Source of the DNA: Devosia chinhatensis
GTDB lineage: Bacteria; Pseudomonadota; Alphaproteobacteria; Rhizobiales; Devosiaceae
Assembly: GCF_000969445.1 (NCBI RefSeq)
Contig: NZ_JZEY01000061.1
Span: 536,001 to 600,000 of the forward strand
Direction: 5' to 3'
DNA: 64,000 bases
A program made the translations under genes and the position numbers. Below, piece after piece: positions 35,281 to 45,140 of the stretch. Position 1 is the stretch's first letter. Each line of letters opens with the position of its first letter. A model generated the notes under the pieces. That model made no database searches and was not told where the DNA came from. It saw only the letters and a list, made by a program, of their open reading frames with translations.

Positions 35281-37655
35281 TTCTTCCTCTTGCCGCCCCT
35301 TCCCCTGGGCTCCGGGACCACCGGCGGCACGACGACCTCTACCGCGTCGTCACGCCCCGCGCCACCCCCTTCGAGAGCGTCGGGCGCACCGCCATCGGGC
35401 AAGTCGCCTTCCGACGCCTCGGGTGTGACGATGTCCACCATCGCCGCGGGCGGTGCTGCCGGCGCCTGCAGCACTTTGGGAATGTCGTCGATATCTTCAT
35501 CCGGCCCGGGCTGCGGCGGCAGGGCGATCTCGGCGACTGGCTCGGGCCCGCTCGGCTGGCGCTCCTGCTGGGGGGACGCATCCTCACTGGTGGGCACGAC
35601 GATCTCATCGATGCCGGCGGGCGCATCGCCGATCACCACGGGCGTGGCCTCGCTCACGTCCGACTCGGCGACAGCAACCGGCTCCAGCTCCTCCACGGCG
35701 GCAAGTGCCGGGCCGGGTTCCTCGGTCGAGGGCGCCATCACGGTGGCATCGCTTGTCGTCGCCGGGATGTCGATGACGACAAGGTCGGCTTTGGGCACGT
35801 CAGCAAGCGGCGCCTCGGCTGCCTTGGCGAGGATATTGTCGGCCTGCGGCAGGCGCGGCCCCAGTTCGCTGCGCATGAAGGCCAGGATGCCCTTGCCGAT
35901 CTCCCGCTCGCCGCGAATGATGGTCGATGCACCCAGCCCGCGCAGATAGATCTCCTCTTCCTCCGAATAGGCGCGAGCGATAATGCCGATTTCGGGATTG
36001 AGCTTTCGTCCGCTTTCGCAAACCGAGCCGGCCTCGAAGCCGTTGGAAATGGCGACGAGGAGACTCTTTGCACCGGCCAGGTTGGCCAGTTTGAGCACGT
36101 TCTGGCTGGCGGCATTGCCGAACACCACCTCGAAACCGGCGGCGCGGGCTGCCGCCACGTCCTGATCGGAATCCTCGATCACGACCACCGGACTGCCATC
36201 TTCCTTGAGCCCTGCGGCCACGATCCGTCCGACCTGTCCAAAGCCCACCAGCACCACGTGTCCACTCTGCCGGGACGGCTCGCCGCTATCGTCGTCGGCG
36301 CCATGTGCGCCGCGATCCACCGCGGGCTGGGTCGGGATATCGGTAACGGCCGGGCCCTGCGCCGCCATCGATGGCTCGACTGGCTTGCTGACCAGCGGCT
36401 CCACCCGGCTTCTGCCGCCGAAGCGGGCCTCAAGTCCCGGCCGCGCCGCTTCGCTCACCCAGAACACCAGCGGGTTGAGCACGATCGAAATCAGCGCACC
36501 GGCGAGGATCAGGTCCTGCCCGTCCTGCGGCAGGATGGCGAGGGCCACCCCCATGCTGGCGAGGATGAACGAAAATTCGCCGATCTGTGCCAGCGAGGCG
36601 GAAATGGTCAGCGCCGTGCCCACCGGTCGGCGGAAGGCCAGCACGATGGCAAAGGCCGCAACCGACTTGCCGATGACGATGATGAACACCGTCGCCACGA
36701 CCAGCAGCGGTTGCTCGAGCAGGATCATGGGGTCGAACAGCATGCCTACGGAGACAAAGAACAGCACCGAAAAGGCATCGCGCAGCGGCAGCGTTTCGTT
36801 CGCCGCCCGTTGCGACAATTCGCTTTCCGACAGGATCATGCCGGCAAAGAATGCCCCCAAAGCAAGCGACACCCCGAACAGGGTCGCCGAGCCCAGGGCC
36901 ACGCCCAGCGCGATGGCCAGCACCGCCAGCCGGAACAGCTCGCGACTTCCCGTATGGGCGGTGGCATGCAGGGCGAACGGAATGATCCGCCGTCCCACCA
37001 CGAGCATGAAGCCGACAAAGGCAGCGACCTTGATGAGCGTGATGATAAGCACGCCCCAGATGCCGATGGAACCGCCCACCAAGCGCTCGACAAAGGAAAC
37101 AAAGGGATCGTGGATGCCTGTATCGGCCCCATAGATGCCCGCAATGGCCGGCACCAGCACCAGCGCCAAGACCATGGCGAGGTCTTCCACGATCAGCCAG
37201 CCGACGGCGATACGGCCGCGCTCGCTTTCCACGAGGCGTCGGTCCTGAAGCGCCTTGAGCAGCACGACGGTCGAGGCCACCGAGAGCGCCAGACCGAACA
37301 GCATGGCCCCACCCAGGCTCCAGCCGAGCAGGGTGCCAAGCCCTGTGCCCAAAAGCGTGGCCACCCCGATCTGCACGACGGCACCTGGAATGGCGAGGGC
37401 TCGGACGCTCATGAGGTCCTTCAGCGAAAAATGCAGACCCACCCCGAACATCAGGAGGATGACGCCGAGTTCGGCAAGTTGCGCGCCCAGCTCCTGATCG
37501 GCGACAAAGCCGGGAGTATGGGGGCCGACGAGAATGCCCGCGATGAGATAACCCACCAGTGGCGGCAGCCGGAACCGGTTGGCAATCATGCCGAAGATAT
37601 AGGCCAGCACCAGGCCCGCGACGATCGTTGAGATCAGGGGGGTATCGTGGTGCAT
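35277..37655 (-). CDS. Kef/YbaL-type cation:proton antiporter with RCK domain and long acidic tail
   Basis: Monovalent cation:proton antiporter-2 family protein, 792 residues. The N-terminal about 390 residues form the membrane exchanger (12-13 helices; FGVGLHFSL, GWLIVEDLAMV and ASLAQIGEFSFILA are family motifs). A linker and a TrkA-N/RCK nucleotide-binding domain (about 455-580, VVLVGFGQVGRIVAAGL) follow. The last roughly 170 residues are Pro/Ala/Glu/Asp-rich low complexity ending in RGRGGKRKK, which is unusual for YbaL-like proteins. It probably exports K+ during stress. It is translationally coupled to the Rrf2 regulator. AAGGGA precedes the start. Confidence 0.9.
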   Translation of the reverse strand: MHHDTPLISTIVAGLVLAYIFGMIANRFRLPPLVGYLIAGILVGPHTPGFVADQELGAQLAELGVILLMFGVGLHFSLKDLMSVRALAIPGAVVQIGVATLLGTGLGTLLGWSLGGAMLFGLALSVASTVVLLKALQDRRLVESERGRIAVGWLIVEDLAMVLALVLVPAIAGIYGADTGIHDPFVSFVERLVGGSIGIWGVLIITLIKVAAFVGFMLVVGRRIIPFALHATAHTGSRELFRLAVLAIALGVALGSATLFGVSLALGAFFAGMILSESELSQRAANETLPLRDAFSVLFFVSVGMLFDPMILLEQPLLVVATVFIIVIGKSVAAFAIVLAFRRPVGTALTISASLAQIGEFSFILASMGVALAILPQDGQDLILAGALISIVLNPLVFWVSEAARPGLEARFGGRSRVEPLVSKPVEPSMAAQGPAVTDIPTQPAVDRGAHGADDDSGEPSRQSGHVVLVGFGQVGRIVAAGLKEDGSPVVVIEDSDQDVAAARAAGFEVVFGNAASQNVLKLANLAGAKSLLVAISNGFEAGSVCESGRKLNPEIGIIARAYSEEEEIYLRGLGASTIIRGEREIGKGILAFMRSELGPRLPQADNILAKAAEAPLADVPKADLVVIDIPATTSDATVMAPSTEEPGPALAAVEELEPVAVAESDVSEATPVVIGDAPAGIDEIVVPTSEDASPQQERQPSGPEPVAEIALPPQPGPDEDIDDIPKVLQAPAAPPAAMVDIVTPEASEGDLPDGGAPDALEGGGAGRDDAVEVVVPPVVPEPRGRGGKRKK

Positions 37656-37907
37656 GCGCGCATCCCTTGAAGACAGACCGCAGGGCAGAGGCCCGTGTCG
37701 GCACGATGAAGATGAAGCATAGGCCCTGCTGGCGCAAGCGCGACCCAGGCGCGAAAACTCAATCGCTGGGCAGACTTGCGGGCAAACGAACCCATATCCT
37801 TATCAGCGGGTCGAGTTTGTCATTGTTGTGGCGCGCCCAGCGCATGGAACTTCCCGCAGGCGCCGGTGTTGTCGGACGCTGGCCACAAAAGGGGTGAGGA
37901 TCGGATC

Positions 37908-38744
37908 GTGCGTTTTTCGGTAGGATGCGAAATCGGCTATGACTTGCAGAGCCAGTCCACGCTCATCTTCAACATCAGCGCCATGCAGGGCGGTCGCCAG
38001 CGCATCCTTTCGGAACGCCTGACCATCTCGCCCGATCTCGTGGCGGACGAAAAGACTGCGGCCGACAGCGGCAATCGCTTCGTGCGGCTGACCTCCGACC
38101 CCGGCGAAGTGCGCTTGCGCTACGAAGCCGAAGTGGAACTGGCTCCGCTTCATAACGAGCCCGAAAGCGTCGACGAAGTACCCGTCGCCAAGCTGCCGCT
38201 CGAAACGCTCACCTTTCTCAATCCCTCGCGCTATTGCCCATCTGACCAGTTGGCGCGCTTTGCTTCGCGCCAGTTCGGCAATATCGCGCCCGGTTTTGGC
38301 CGTGTCACCGAAATCTGCAACTGGATCAATTCCGAGGTCGATTACCTCGCCGGCTCGAGCGACACCACGACCACGGCGGCCGATACCTTTGCCATGCGGG
38401 CGGGCGTCTGCCGCGACTTTGCTCATCTCGGCATCACCTTTTGCCGCGCCCTGGGCATCCCTGCCCGGCTGGTCTCGTGCTATGCTTGGCAACTGGAGCC
38501 GCAGGACTTCCATGCCGTGTTCGAAGCCTGGCTGGGCGACCGCTGGTATCTCTTTGATCCCACGCGCATGGCCGCGCTTGACGGCATGGTGCGCATTGGC
38601 TGCGGCCGCGACGCCGCCGACACCGCTTTCGCCACCATCTATGGCTCGGTCATTTCCCAGCCTATCCGCGTCTGGAGCGAAGCGCTGGATGGCGACACCA
38701 GCGCGCAATGGACCACCGATGCGGTCAGCGTGACACGCAGCTGA
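37908..38744 (+). CDS. Transglutaminase-like protein
   Basis: Cysteine-protease-fold protein of 278 residues. An N-terminal beta-rich domain (about 1-115) precedes the transglutaminase-like core with Cys in MRAGVCRDFAHL, His in DFHAVFEAWL and Asp in LFDPTRMAA, the full triad. Bacterial members usually act as peptidases or in modifying peptides; the role is unknown. The start is a GTG behind GGTGAGGA. It is convergent with a second, differently built transglutaminase-like gene, 12 bases apart. Confidence 0.85.
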   Translation: MRFSVGCEIGYDLQSQSTLIFNISAMQGGRQRILSERLTISPDLVADEKTAADSGNRFVRLTSDPGEVRLRYEAEVELAPLHNEPESVDEVPVAKLPLETLTFLNPSRYCPSDQLARFASRQFGNIAPGFGRVTEICNWINSEVDYLAGSSDTTTTAADTFAMRAGVCRDFAHLGITFCRALGIPARLVSCYAWQLEPQDFHAVFEAWLGDRWYLFDPTRMAALDGMVRIGCGRDAADTAFATIYGSVISQPIRVWSEALDGDTSAQWTTDAVSVTRS

Positions 38745-38756
38745 TCGGCATGGATT

Positions 38757-39647
38757 TCAGCCCATGCCATCCTGTGGGCTCGTGACCCGCCGCACCTCGA
38801 CCTCGACATCCATGCCAAGGTAATCGTCCTTCTTACCCACGAACGTCCCCGAGATCGGAATGGCCTGGCGCGGTTCACGGGCGACGCCGACGCGGATCAG
38901 GTCACGCGTGCCGATAATGCCGTTCGTGGGGTCGAATTCGACCCAGCCCGCCCCAGGCAGATACACCTGGCACCAGGCATGGGTGGCCCCGCCCCCGCGA
39001 TGGTCCCCGTCCCTCGCCGGTGAATAGAGATAGCCGGTGACGAACCGGGCGGCAAAGCCCAGAGCCCGCACCGCCTCGATCATCAGAAGCGCGAAGTCCC
39101 GGCATGTGCCCTGCCGGCTGGCCAGGGTCAGCGATGGCCGCTGCGTGCCCGGATCGGGCCGGCGCAGATAGGTGAAACCCTCCTTGATGCCCGCCGTCAT
39201 CGTCATCAAGAGGTGGCTGGTTTCGGTCGCCCCGCCCTGCGTCACGAATTGGCGCGCCCAGGCATCCACCTCGTGCTCTTCGGGAAATTGCCGCTGCATG
39301 TTGGGCGCCAGGTCGATTGCGTCCACCTGCCCGTAATCGAAGGGATAGGTGCGCGCCCGGTTTTCGATCTCGAAGCGCGGCGTGCGGTCATGCACATGGT
39401 CAAGCACCATCTGCGCGCTGATCCGCAATTCCTCCGCCGGCTCATCGAAACTGGCAATGGCAATGCCATTGCCGAACACATCGAGGATCCAGCGGATCGC
39501 CGCCGGCTCGGGAAAGATGGTCAGCCGGAAATCGTCGAGCCGCTGCTCGGCGCTGTCGCGCGGACGCACCAGCATGCGGTGGTCGCCGAACTGCACCGCC
39601 CGCGCATAGCGATAGACGGTGTCGTGCCGTACCGACAACAGGGTCAT
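38757..39647 (-). CDS. Transglutaminase-like protein with N-terminal beta domain
   Basis: Protein of 296 residues. The N-terminal domain of this family starts LLSVRHDTVYRYARAVQFGDH and ends about residue 120. The transglutaminase core has Cys in SRQGTCRDFALLMIEAVRALG, His in GATHAWCQVYLPG and Asp in EFDPTNG, so the triad is intact. This is the common bacterial type (COG1305). It is the last gene of a tightly overlapping run: AKR, FAH hydrolase, helicase, this gene. The start overlaps the helicase stop by ATGA. Confidence 0.88.
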   Translation of the reverse strand: MTLLSVRHDTVYRYARAVQFGDHRMLVRPRDSAEQRLDDFRLTIFPEPAAIRWILDVFGNGIAIASFDEPAEELRISAQMVLDHVHDRTPRFEIENRARTYPFDYGQVDAIDLAPNMQRQFPEEHEVDAWARQFVTQGGATETSHLLMTMTAGIKEGFTYLRRPDPGTQRPSLTLASRQGTCRDFALLMIEAVRALGFAARFVTGYLYSPARDGDHRGGGATHAWCQVYLPGAGWVEFDPTNGIIGTRDLIRVGVAREPRQAIPISGTFVGKKDDYLGMDVEVEVRRVTSPQDGMG

Positions 39648-40735
39648 GAAACCACCGTGATCTTCTCGGCGGCCCGGGTAATGCCGGTATAGAGCCAGCG
39701 CGCCCGCTCCTCGCGGAACACGAAGCTCTCGTCGAACAGATATACGTCGTCCCACTGGCTGCCCTGCGCCTTGTGCACGGTCAGGCAATAACCGAAGGTG
39801 AACTCGTCGAAGGCCCGCCGCTCGGGCCAGCTCATCGCGTCTTCCTCGCCCGAAAAGAACGCCTTGTGCGTCAGCACCCGTGCCTCGCCCTTGCCTTCGT
39901 CATCGGCCAGGAGCAGGCTCCATTTGCCATTGGTGCGCCGCGTCGCCTCGGTGACGATCCAGATCTGTCCGTTGAGCAGCCGCTTGCGCGGATTGTTTCT
40001 GAGGCACACCATCCGGTCGCCCAGCACCGGCTCGTGGAACGGCAGGCCCTTCAATTCCCGCAAGCGGTCATTATAGGTCAGCCGCGTCTTGTTGCGTCCC
40101 ACCAGCACCTGGTCGGCTTTCAGCACCGCATCTCGATCCACCTTGTCGCGGCCGACCACGACGCTTTCGCCATAGCGGCCATGTTCGAGCGCACCACCCT
40201 CGCGCACCGCCATGGACAGCTGGATAATCGGATTGTCCGCCGCCTGCCGGTGAATCTCGGTCAGCATGATGTCGGGCTCCTCATTGATGAAGAACCCCGC
40301 ACCCTGCACCGGTGGCAATTGAAACGGATCGCCCAGCACCAGCACCTTGACGCCGAACGAGAGCAGGTCCGCGCCCAATTGCTCGTCCACCATGGAAACC
40401 TCGTCGATGACGATGAGGTCGGCATCGGCTGCCGGGCTTTCCGGATCGAGCACGAAGCGCGGCTCGCCCTCTTTTTCGCTCACCAGCGTATAGATGAGGC
40501 TATGGATGGTTTGGGCGCCCTTGCAGCCGCGCTTGCGCATCACCAGCGCCGCCTTGCCGGTAAAGGCGGCATATTTGACGTTGCGGATGTCCTGCGCCAG
40601 ATGCACGGCCAGCGTCGATTTTCCGGTCCCGGCCCATCCGAACAGGCGAAACACCTGCGGCCCGTTGCGGTCCTTGAGCCAGGCCGAAACCGCCAGCAAA
40701 GCCGCGTCCTGCTGCGCCGACCAGACCGGTGCCAT
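39644..40735 (-). CDS. Small RecD/Dda-like ATP-dependent DNA helicase
   Basis: SF1B-type helicase of 363 residues. Walker A is GWAGTGKST, Walker B VIDEVSMVD, motif III VLGDPFQLPPV, and the C-terminal motifs are GYCLTVHKAQGSQWDD and LYTGITRAAEKI. It is much shorter than RecD or RecD2 and close to the phage T4 Dda type in size and motif order, expected to move 5' to 3' on single-stranded DNA. It shares bases with both neighbours (TGATG before, ATGA after). Why it is in an operon with metabolic genes is not clear. The family call is secure. Confidence 0.88.
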   Translation of the reverse strand: MAPVWSAQQDAALLAVSAWLKDRNGPQVFRLFGWAGTGKSTLAVHLAQDIRNVKYAAFTGKAALVMRKRGCKGAQTIHSLIYTLVSEKEGEPRFVLDPESPAADADLIVIDEVSMVDEQLGADLLSFGVKVLVLGDPFQLPPVQGAGFFINEEPDIMLTEIHRQAADNPIIQLSMAVREGGALEHGRYGESVVVGRDKVDRDAVLKADQVLVGRNKTRLTYNDRLRELKGLPFHEPVLGDRMVCLRNNPRKRLLNGQIWIVTEATRRTNGKWSLLLADDEGKGEARVLTHKAFFSGEEDAMSWPERRAFDEFTFGYCLTVHKAQGSQWDDVYLFDESFVFREERARWLYTGITRAAEKITVVS

Positions 40736-41418
40736 CAGCCGATCACCGTCGATACCGTGCCCACGCCTTCGATCCGCCCCTCGAGCATATCACCCTTGAC
40801 CACTGCCCCGACACCCGCCGGCGTGCCTGTCATGATCAGGTCACCGGCCTTGAGCGTCACGAAGCGGCTGAGATAGGCGATGGTTTCGGGCACGCTCCAG
40901 ATCTGCTCGGCGAGGTCACCGCGCTGCCGCTCGACGCCGTTGACCACGAGCGTGATCGCCCCCTTGCCGGGGTGGCCGATGGCGCTGGCCGGCTCGATCG
41001 TGCCGATGGGTGCGGAATGATCGAACCCCTTGGCCATGTCCCAGGGGCGTCCGGCCTTCTTGGCGAGCGCCTGCAGGTCGCGCCGCGTCATGTCGAGCCC
41101 GACGGCATAGCCATAGACATGGGAAAGCGCGTCGTCCTCGGCGATATCGGCGCCGTCCTTGCCGATGGCCACGACCAGTTCGATCTCGTGGTGCAGGTCC
41201 CTGGTCTCCGGCGGATAGGGCATGGCCTCCCCGCCCACCACCACCGCGTCGGCTGGCTTGGAAAAGAAAAAGGGCGGATCGCGGGTATCATTGCCCATTT
41301 CCACAATATGCTCGGCATAATTGCGGCCCACGCAATAGACCCGCCGCACCGCAAACAAGCCTCCGCGTGCGATCGGGATGGAGATCGGCGCATGTGGTTC
41401 GAACAGGAAATCAGCCAC
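40735..41418 (-). CDS. Fumarylacetoacetate-hydrolase-family protein
   Basis: Metal-dependent C-C or decarboxylating hydrolase/isomerase of 227 residues, the size of the fumarylpyruvate hydrolase and oxaloacetate decarboxylase branch (FAHD1-like). Motifs include [27 protein letters not shown], the metal ligands around [13 protein letters not shown] and [13 protein letters not shown] [10 protein letters not shown]. The start is set at GTG, 8 bases after GAGGAG; an ATG six codons upstream would overlap that site. It overlaps the aldo-keto reductase stop by 8 bases. Substrate unknown. Confidence 0.87.
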   Translation of the reverse strand: MADFLFEPHAPISIPIARGGLFAVRRVYCVGRNYAEHIVEMGNDTRDPPFFFSKPADAVVVGGEAMPYPPETRDLHHEIELVVAIGKDGADIAEDDALSHVYGYAVGLDMTRRDLQALAKKAGRPWDMAKGFDHSAPIGTIEPASAIGHPGKGAITLVVNGVERQRGDLAEQIWSVPETIAYLSRFVTLKAGDLIMTGTPAGVGAVVKGDMLEGRIEGVGTVSTVIG

Positions 41419-42472
41419 GCTTGAACTCCTCGGCATAAGGACCGATCAAATCCATGTCGATCTTGCCCAGCCGATCCTGCGCGGTGAAGGACTGGTGCCA
41501 GTAGGGATAGAGCAACGGCGGTCGGCTGGCCGCATCGAGCCGGGCGCGTTCCTCGTCACTGAGCACGAGCTGGGCCGCTGCGATATTGTCGGCAAACTGC
41601 TTTTCGTTACGTCCGCCGATGATGACGGAAGTGACGCCCGGGCGTCCCATCAGCCAGCTCAGCGCCACCTGCGCCCCCGAAACGCCACGCTCCTCGGCCA
41701 CCGCCACCAGCACGTCGATGACCGAATAGAGCTTGTCCCAGTCATAGACCGGCGGCTCGCGGAACCCGCCGACATGCCGCCCGCTGTCCGGCGCGCTGTC
41801 CCGGCGATACTTGCCCGAAAGCAACCCGCCCGCCAGCGGCGACCAGACGAGAATGCCCAGCCCCTGGTCCTGGGAAATCGGCACCAGCTCATATTCGGCG
41901 TCGCGGCTATGCAGCGAATAATGGATCTGCTGGGACACAAAGCGCGCATTGTGCCGCTGGTCGGCGGCGGCAAGGGCCTTGGAAATATGCCAGCCCGAAT
42001 AATTGGAGCACCCGATATAGCGCACATGGCCGTGGCGCACGAGAATGTCGAGCGCTTCCATCGTTTCCTCGATGGGGGTCTGCCCATCCCATTCATGCAC
42101 CTGATAGAGGTCGATCACATCGGTCTTGAGGCGTTTGAGGCTCGCCTTGCACTGCTCGATGATATGGTGTCGGCTGAGCCCGGCCTCGTTGGGGCCATCG
42201 CCCATCTTGAAGCGTACCTTGGTGGCGATCAGCGCTTTCTGCCGCCGCCCGTTTTCGGCGAGAATGTCGCCCAGGATTTCCTCGGACACCCCCGCATTAT
42301 AGACATTGGCGCTGTCATAGAGGTTGATGCCCGCATCGAGACACATATCCACCTGCCGCGCCGCGTCCTGTCGGCTGGTATTGCCGATCTTTTCGCTGCC
42401 GCCAAAGGTCATGGTGCCCATGGTCATGCTCGAGACTTTCAGGCCCGAGCGCCCGAGATAGCGATAGTCCAT
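41411..42472 (-). CDS. Aldo-keto reductase
   Basis: NADPH-dependent aldo-keto reductase of about 353 residues, YghZ/Kvbeta-like branch. Conserved features are [15 protein letters not shown], the catalytic Asp and Tyr in [12 protein letters not shown], Lys in LIATKV, and [18 protein letters not shown]. The cofactor region [12 protein letters not shown] is near the C-terminus. The start is the ATG 8 bases after AAGGA; an ATG three codons upstream is the alternative. It is the first gene of the run AKR-FAH-helicase-transglutaminase and divergent from cydA, with 246 bases between. Confidence 0.88.
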   Translation of the reverse strand: MDYRYLGRSGLKVSSMTMGTMTFGGSEKIGNTSRQDAARQVDMCLDAGINLYDSANVYNAGVSEEILGDILAENGRRQKALIATKVRFKMGDGPNEAGLSRHHIIEQCKASLKRLKTDVIDLYQVHEWDGQTPIEETMEALDILVRHGHVRYIGCSNYSGWHISKALAAADQRHNARFVSQQIHYSLHSRDAEYELVPISQDQGLGILVWSPLAGGLLSGKYRRDSAPDSGRHVGGFREPPVYDWDKLYSVIDVLVAVAEERGVSGAQVALSWLMGRPGVTSVIIGGRNEKQFADNIAAAQLVLSDEERARLDAASRPPLLYPYWHQSFTAQDRLGKIDMDLIGPYAEEFKRG

Positions 42473-42718
42473 GAGATTCATCCTTTGTTCTTGGGCCACA
42501 AGGGCTAAAGAATTCGCGCCACCGGGTCAATCGTTCGCGCAACCGCGATCGACGCCGCGTTCCATGCGGTCAAAGCGCGCATGCGTCACCATGTGTCCAA
42601 CTGTCCCCGCCCTCGACAAGTATAAGAGGAGCAGCTTTAGTGTGGTTCGTCCGCCAGGATGCCGTCCGGGGTGTATTCAGCCTCGGATGACAGGCGGCAA
42701 GACAGCAAGAGGTACGGT

Positions 42719-44146
42719 ATGGATTTCGGGCAATCGGCTGAGCTCCTGGCGCGGATACAATTCGCCTTTACCGTCTCCTTCCATTTTATCTTCCCGGCCT
42801 TTTCCATCGGCACGGCGTCCTATTTGGCCGTGCTCAACGGTCTGTGGCTGTGGAAACGCGATCCGGCCTACCTCAAGCTCTTCGAATACTGGAAGACCAT
42901 CTTCGCGGTCACCTTCGGCATGGGCGTGGTGTCGGGCATCGTCATGTCTTACCAGTTCGGCACCAATTGGTCGGTGTTTTCCGAGCGTGCCGGCGCCGTC
43001 ATTGGCCCGCTCATGGGCTATGAAGTGCTCACCGCCTTCTTCCTCGAGGCCGGGTTCCTCGGCATTGCCCTCTTTGGTCGCAAGCGCGTCGGCGACACGC
43101 TGCACATGGTTGCGGTGGTTGTGGTCGCCGTCGGTACGCTGATCTCGGCCACCTGGATCCTGTCGGTCAATTCCTGGATGCATACCCCCCAGGGCTTTTC
43201 CATCGATGCCAATGGCAATTTCGTGCCCGAGGACTGGTGGGCCATCGTCTTCAATCCCTCCTTCCCCTATCGGCTGGTGCATACGGTGCTGGCGGCCTTC
43301 CTCACCACGGCCTTTGCGGTGGGCGCGGTTGGCGCCTGGCACCTGCTCAAGGATCGCACCAATCGCCAGGCCCGCATCATGTTCTCCATGGCCATGTGGA
43401 TGGCGGCCATTGTCACCCCAATGCAGATCCTGGCCGGGGACATGCATGGGCTCAATACGCTCGAATACCAGCCGGCCAAGATCGCGGCCATGGAAGGCCA
43501 TTACGAGAGCCATCCCGAGGGTGCGCCGCTGATCCTGTTCGGCATTCCCAATGAGGACGAGCAGCGCATTGATTATGCCATCGAAATCCCGAAGCTCTCC
43601 TCGCTGATCCTCAAGCACGACCTCAATGCCCCCCTCGACGGGCTCGACGCCTTTCCCGAGGATGCCCGTCCGCCGGTCACCATCCCGTTCTTCGCCTTCC
43701 GCATCATGGTCGGCATCGGCTTTGCCATGCTCTTTGTCGGCCTCTGGTCGCTCTGGGCCCGGTGGCGCAAGAACATTTATACCAATACCTGGCTGCACAA
43801 GGCGGCCCTGGTCATGGGCCCCTCCGGCTTTGTTGCCGTGCTCGCCGGCTGGTTCACCACCGAGGTCGGTCGCCAGCCCTTTACCGTCTATGGACTGATG
43901 CGCACCTCGGAAAGCCTGTCCCCGGTCGAAGCACCGGCCGTGGGCGCCTCGCTCGTGGCCTTCGTCGTGGTCTACTTCCTCGTCTTCGGCGCGGGCGTCT
44001 TCTATCTCTTCCGCCTGTTCCGCCGCCCGCCCATCCTCGAAGAGGATCACGAGCTGGACAAGGGTCCCCACCGTGCCGCCGGCATCAATCCCGGCCCGGC
44101 CCAGGAAGACACGATCCGCGAAGGAGCCCATCACCATGGCGATTGA
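42719..44146 (+). CDS. cydA: Cytochrome bd ubiquinol oxidase subunit I
   Basis: Quinol-oxidising subunit of the bd terminal oxidase, 475 residues in the inner membrane. Heme ligands are visible: His22 (VSFHFIFPAF), His188 (YRLVHTVLAAF) and Met330 (FRIMVG). GRQPFTVYGLMRT near residue 395 is also diagnostic. The quinone loop between about residues 243 and 320 is short, placing it in the CIO (cyanide-insensitive) type rather than the E. coli long-loop type. AGAGG precedes the ATG. It overlaps cydB by 11 bases. The promoter lies in the divergent spacer; I found no convincing FNR-type site there. Confidence 0.94.
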   Translation: MDFGQSAELLARIQFAFTVSFHFIFPAFSIGTASYLAVLNGLWLWKRDPAYLKLFEYWKTIFAVTFGMGVVSGIVMSYQFGTNWSVFSERAGAVIGPLMGYEVLTAFFLEAGFLGIALFGRKRVGDTLHMVAVVVVAVGTLISATWILSVNSWMHTPQGFSIDANGNFVPEDWWAIVFNPSFPYRLVHTVLAAFLTTAFAVGAVGAWHLLKDRTNRQARIMFSMAMWMAAIVTPMQILAGDMHGLNTLEYQPAKIAAMEGHYESHPEGAPLILFGIPNEDEQRIDYAIEIPKLSSLILKHDLNAPLDGLDAFPEDARPPVTIPFFAFRIMVGIGFAMLFVGLWSLWARWRKNIYTNTWLHKAALVMGPSGFVAVLAGWFTTEVGRQPFTVYGLMRTSESLSPVEAPAVGASLVAFVVVYFLVFGAGVFYLFRLFRRPPILEEDHELDKGPHRAAGINPGPAQEDTIREGAHHHGD

Positions 44147-45140
44147 TCTCCCCACCGTCTGGGCCGGCATCATCGCCTTCGCGGTCCTCGCCTATGTCGT
44201 GCTCGACGGCTTCGATCTGGGCGTCGGCATCCTCTTTCCCTTCTTCCCGGAGCGGCAGAACCGCGACCTGATGACCAATTCCATCGCCCCGGTCTGGGAC
44301 GGCAACGAGACCTGGCTGGTGCTGGGGGGCGGCGGGCTGATGGCGGTGTTTCCGGTGGTCTATGCCACCGTGCTGCCGGCGCTCTACATGCCCATCATCA
44401 TGATGCTGCTGGGCCTGGTCTTTCGCGGCGTGGCCTTCGAGTTCCGCTGGCGCACCGCGCGCGGGTCGATCTATTGGGATGTCGGCTTCTGGCTGGGCTC
44501 GACCATTGCCGCCTTTACGCAAGGGCTGGCCGTGGGTGCGCTGGTCCAGGGCATCACCATTGTCGACAATGCCTATGCCGGCGGCTGGTGGGACTGGCTG
44601 ACGCCTTTCACCATCATTACCGGCCTTGCCGTCACCATCGGCTACGCCCTTTTGGGCGCCACCTGGCTCAACCTCAAGACCACCGGCGAGCTGCAGGCCC
44701 GATCGCGGCGCCTGGCCATGGCCACCGGTGTCATCACCTTGGGGCTGATCGGCGTCGTCTCGCTGTGGAGCCCATTCATCAACGAGAATTATTTCAATCG
44801 CTGGTTCGGCTGGCCCACGGCCTTCTTCTCGGCCTTTGTGCCGGTCATGCTGGCCGGGTGCGCCTTTGCCCTTTGGCATGGCCTCACCACCGACAAGCAC
44901 CTCCAGCCATTCCTTGCCGCCCTGGGGCTGTTTGTGCTCAGCTTTGTCGGCCTCGGTATCAGCTTCTACCCCTATATCGTGCCCGGCGCCCTCACCATCG
45001 CCGAAGCCGCCGCGCCGGAAAGCTCGCTGATCTTCCTCCTTGTGGGAGCAAGCGTGCTGATCCCGGTCATCCTGGCCTATACCGGCTATGCCTATTGGGT
45101 GTTCCGCGGCAAGATTGACCCCGACGAGGGCTACCACTGA
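44136..45140 (+). CDS. cydB: Cytochrome bd ubiquinol oxidase subunit II
   Basis: Partner subunit of the bd oxidase, 334 residues with eight to nine predicted helices. Typical features are the N-terminal VLDGFDLGVGILFPF, APVWDGNETWLVLGGG and FRGVAFEFRW. AAGGAG lies 9-10 bases before the ATG, inside the end of cydA. Its stop overlaps the start of a 38-codon gene by one base (TGATG), so all three are translated as a unit. Confidence 0.94.
   Translation: MAIDLPTVWAGIIAFAVLAYVVLDGFDLGVGILFPFFPERQNRDLMTNSIAPVWDGNETWLVLGGGGLMAVFPVVYATVLPALYMPIIMMLLGLVFRGVAFEFRWRTARGSIYWDVGFWLGSTIAAFTQGLAVGALVQGITIVDNAYAGGWWDWLTPFTIITGLAVTIGYALLGATWLNLKTTGELQARSRRLAMATGVITLGLIGVVSLWSPFINENYFNRWFGWPTAFFSAFVPVMLAGCAFALWHGLTTDKHLQPFLAALGLFVLSFVGLGISFYPYIVPGALTIAEAAAPESSLIFLLVGASVLIPVILAYTGYAYWVFRGKIDPDEGYH

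Noticed and set aside
39644..40735. Prophage remnant signalled by the Dda-like helicase
   Set aside because: No integrase, structural phage genes, att-like repeats or change of base composition near it; it sits in a tight operon with metabolic genes.
42473..42718. FNR/Anr-type site controlling cydAB
   Set aside because: I looked for TTGAT-N4-ATCAA in the divergent spacer and found only partial matches (such as GTCAATCG), not enough to report.
42677..44173. Open minus-strand frame of 498 codons opposite cydA
   Set aside because: Cytochrome bd subunit I on the plus strand has intact heme ligands and overlapping cydB; the opposite frame is His/Gly/Asp-rich without recognisable fold.
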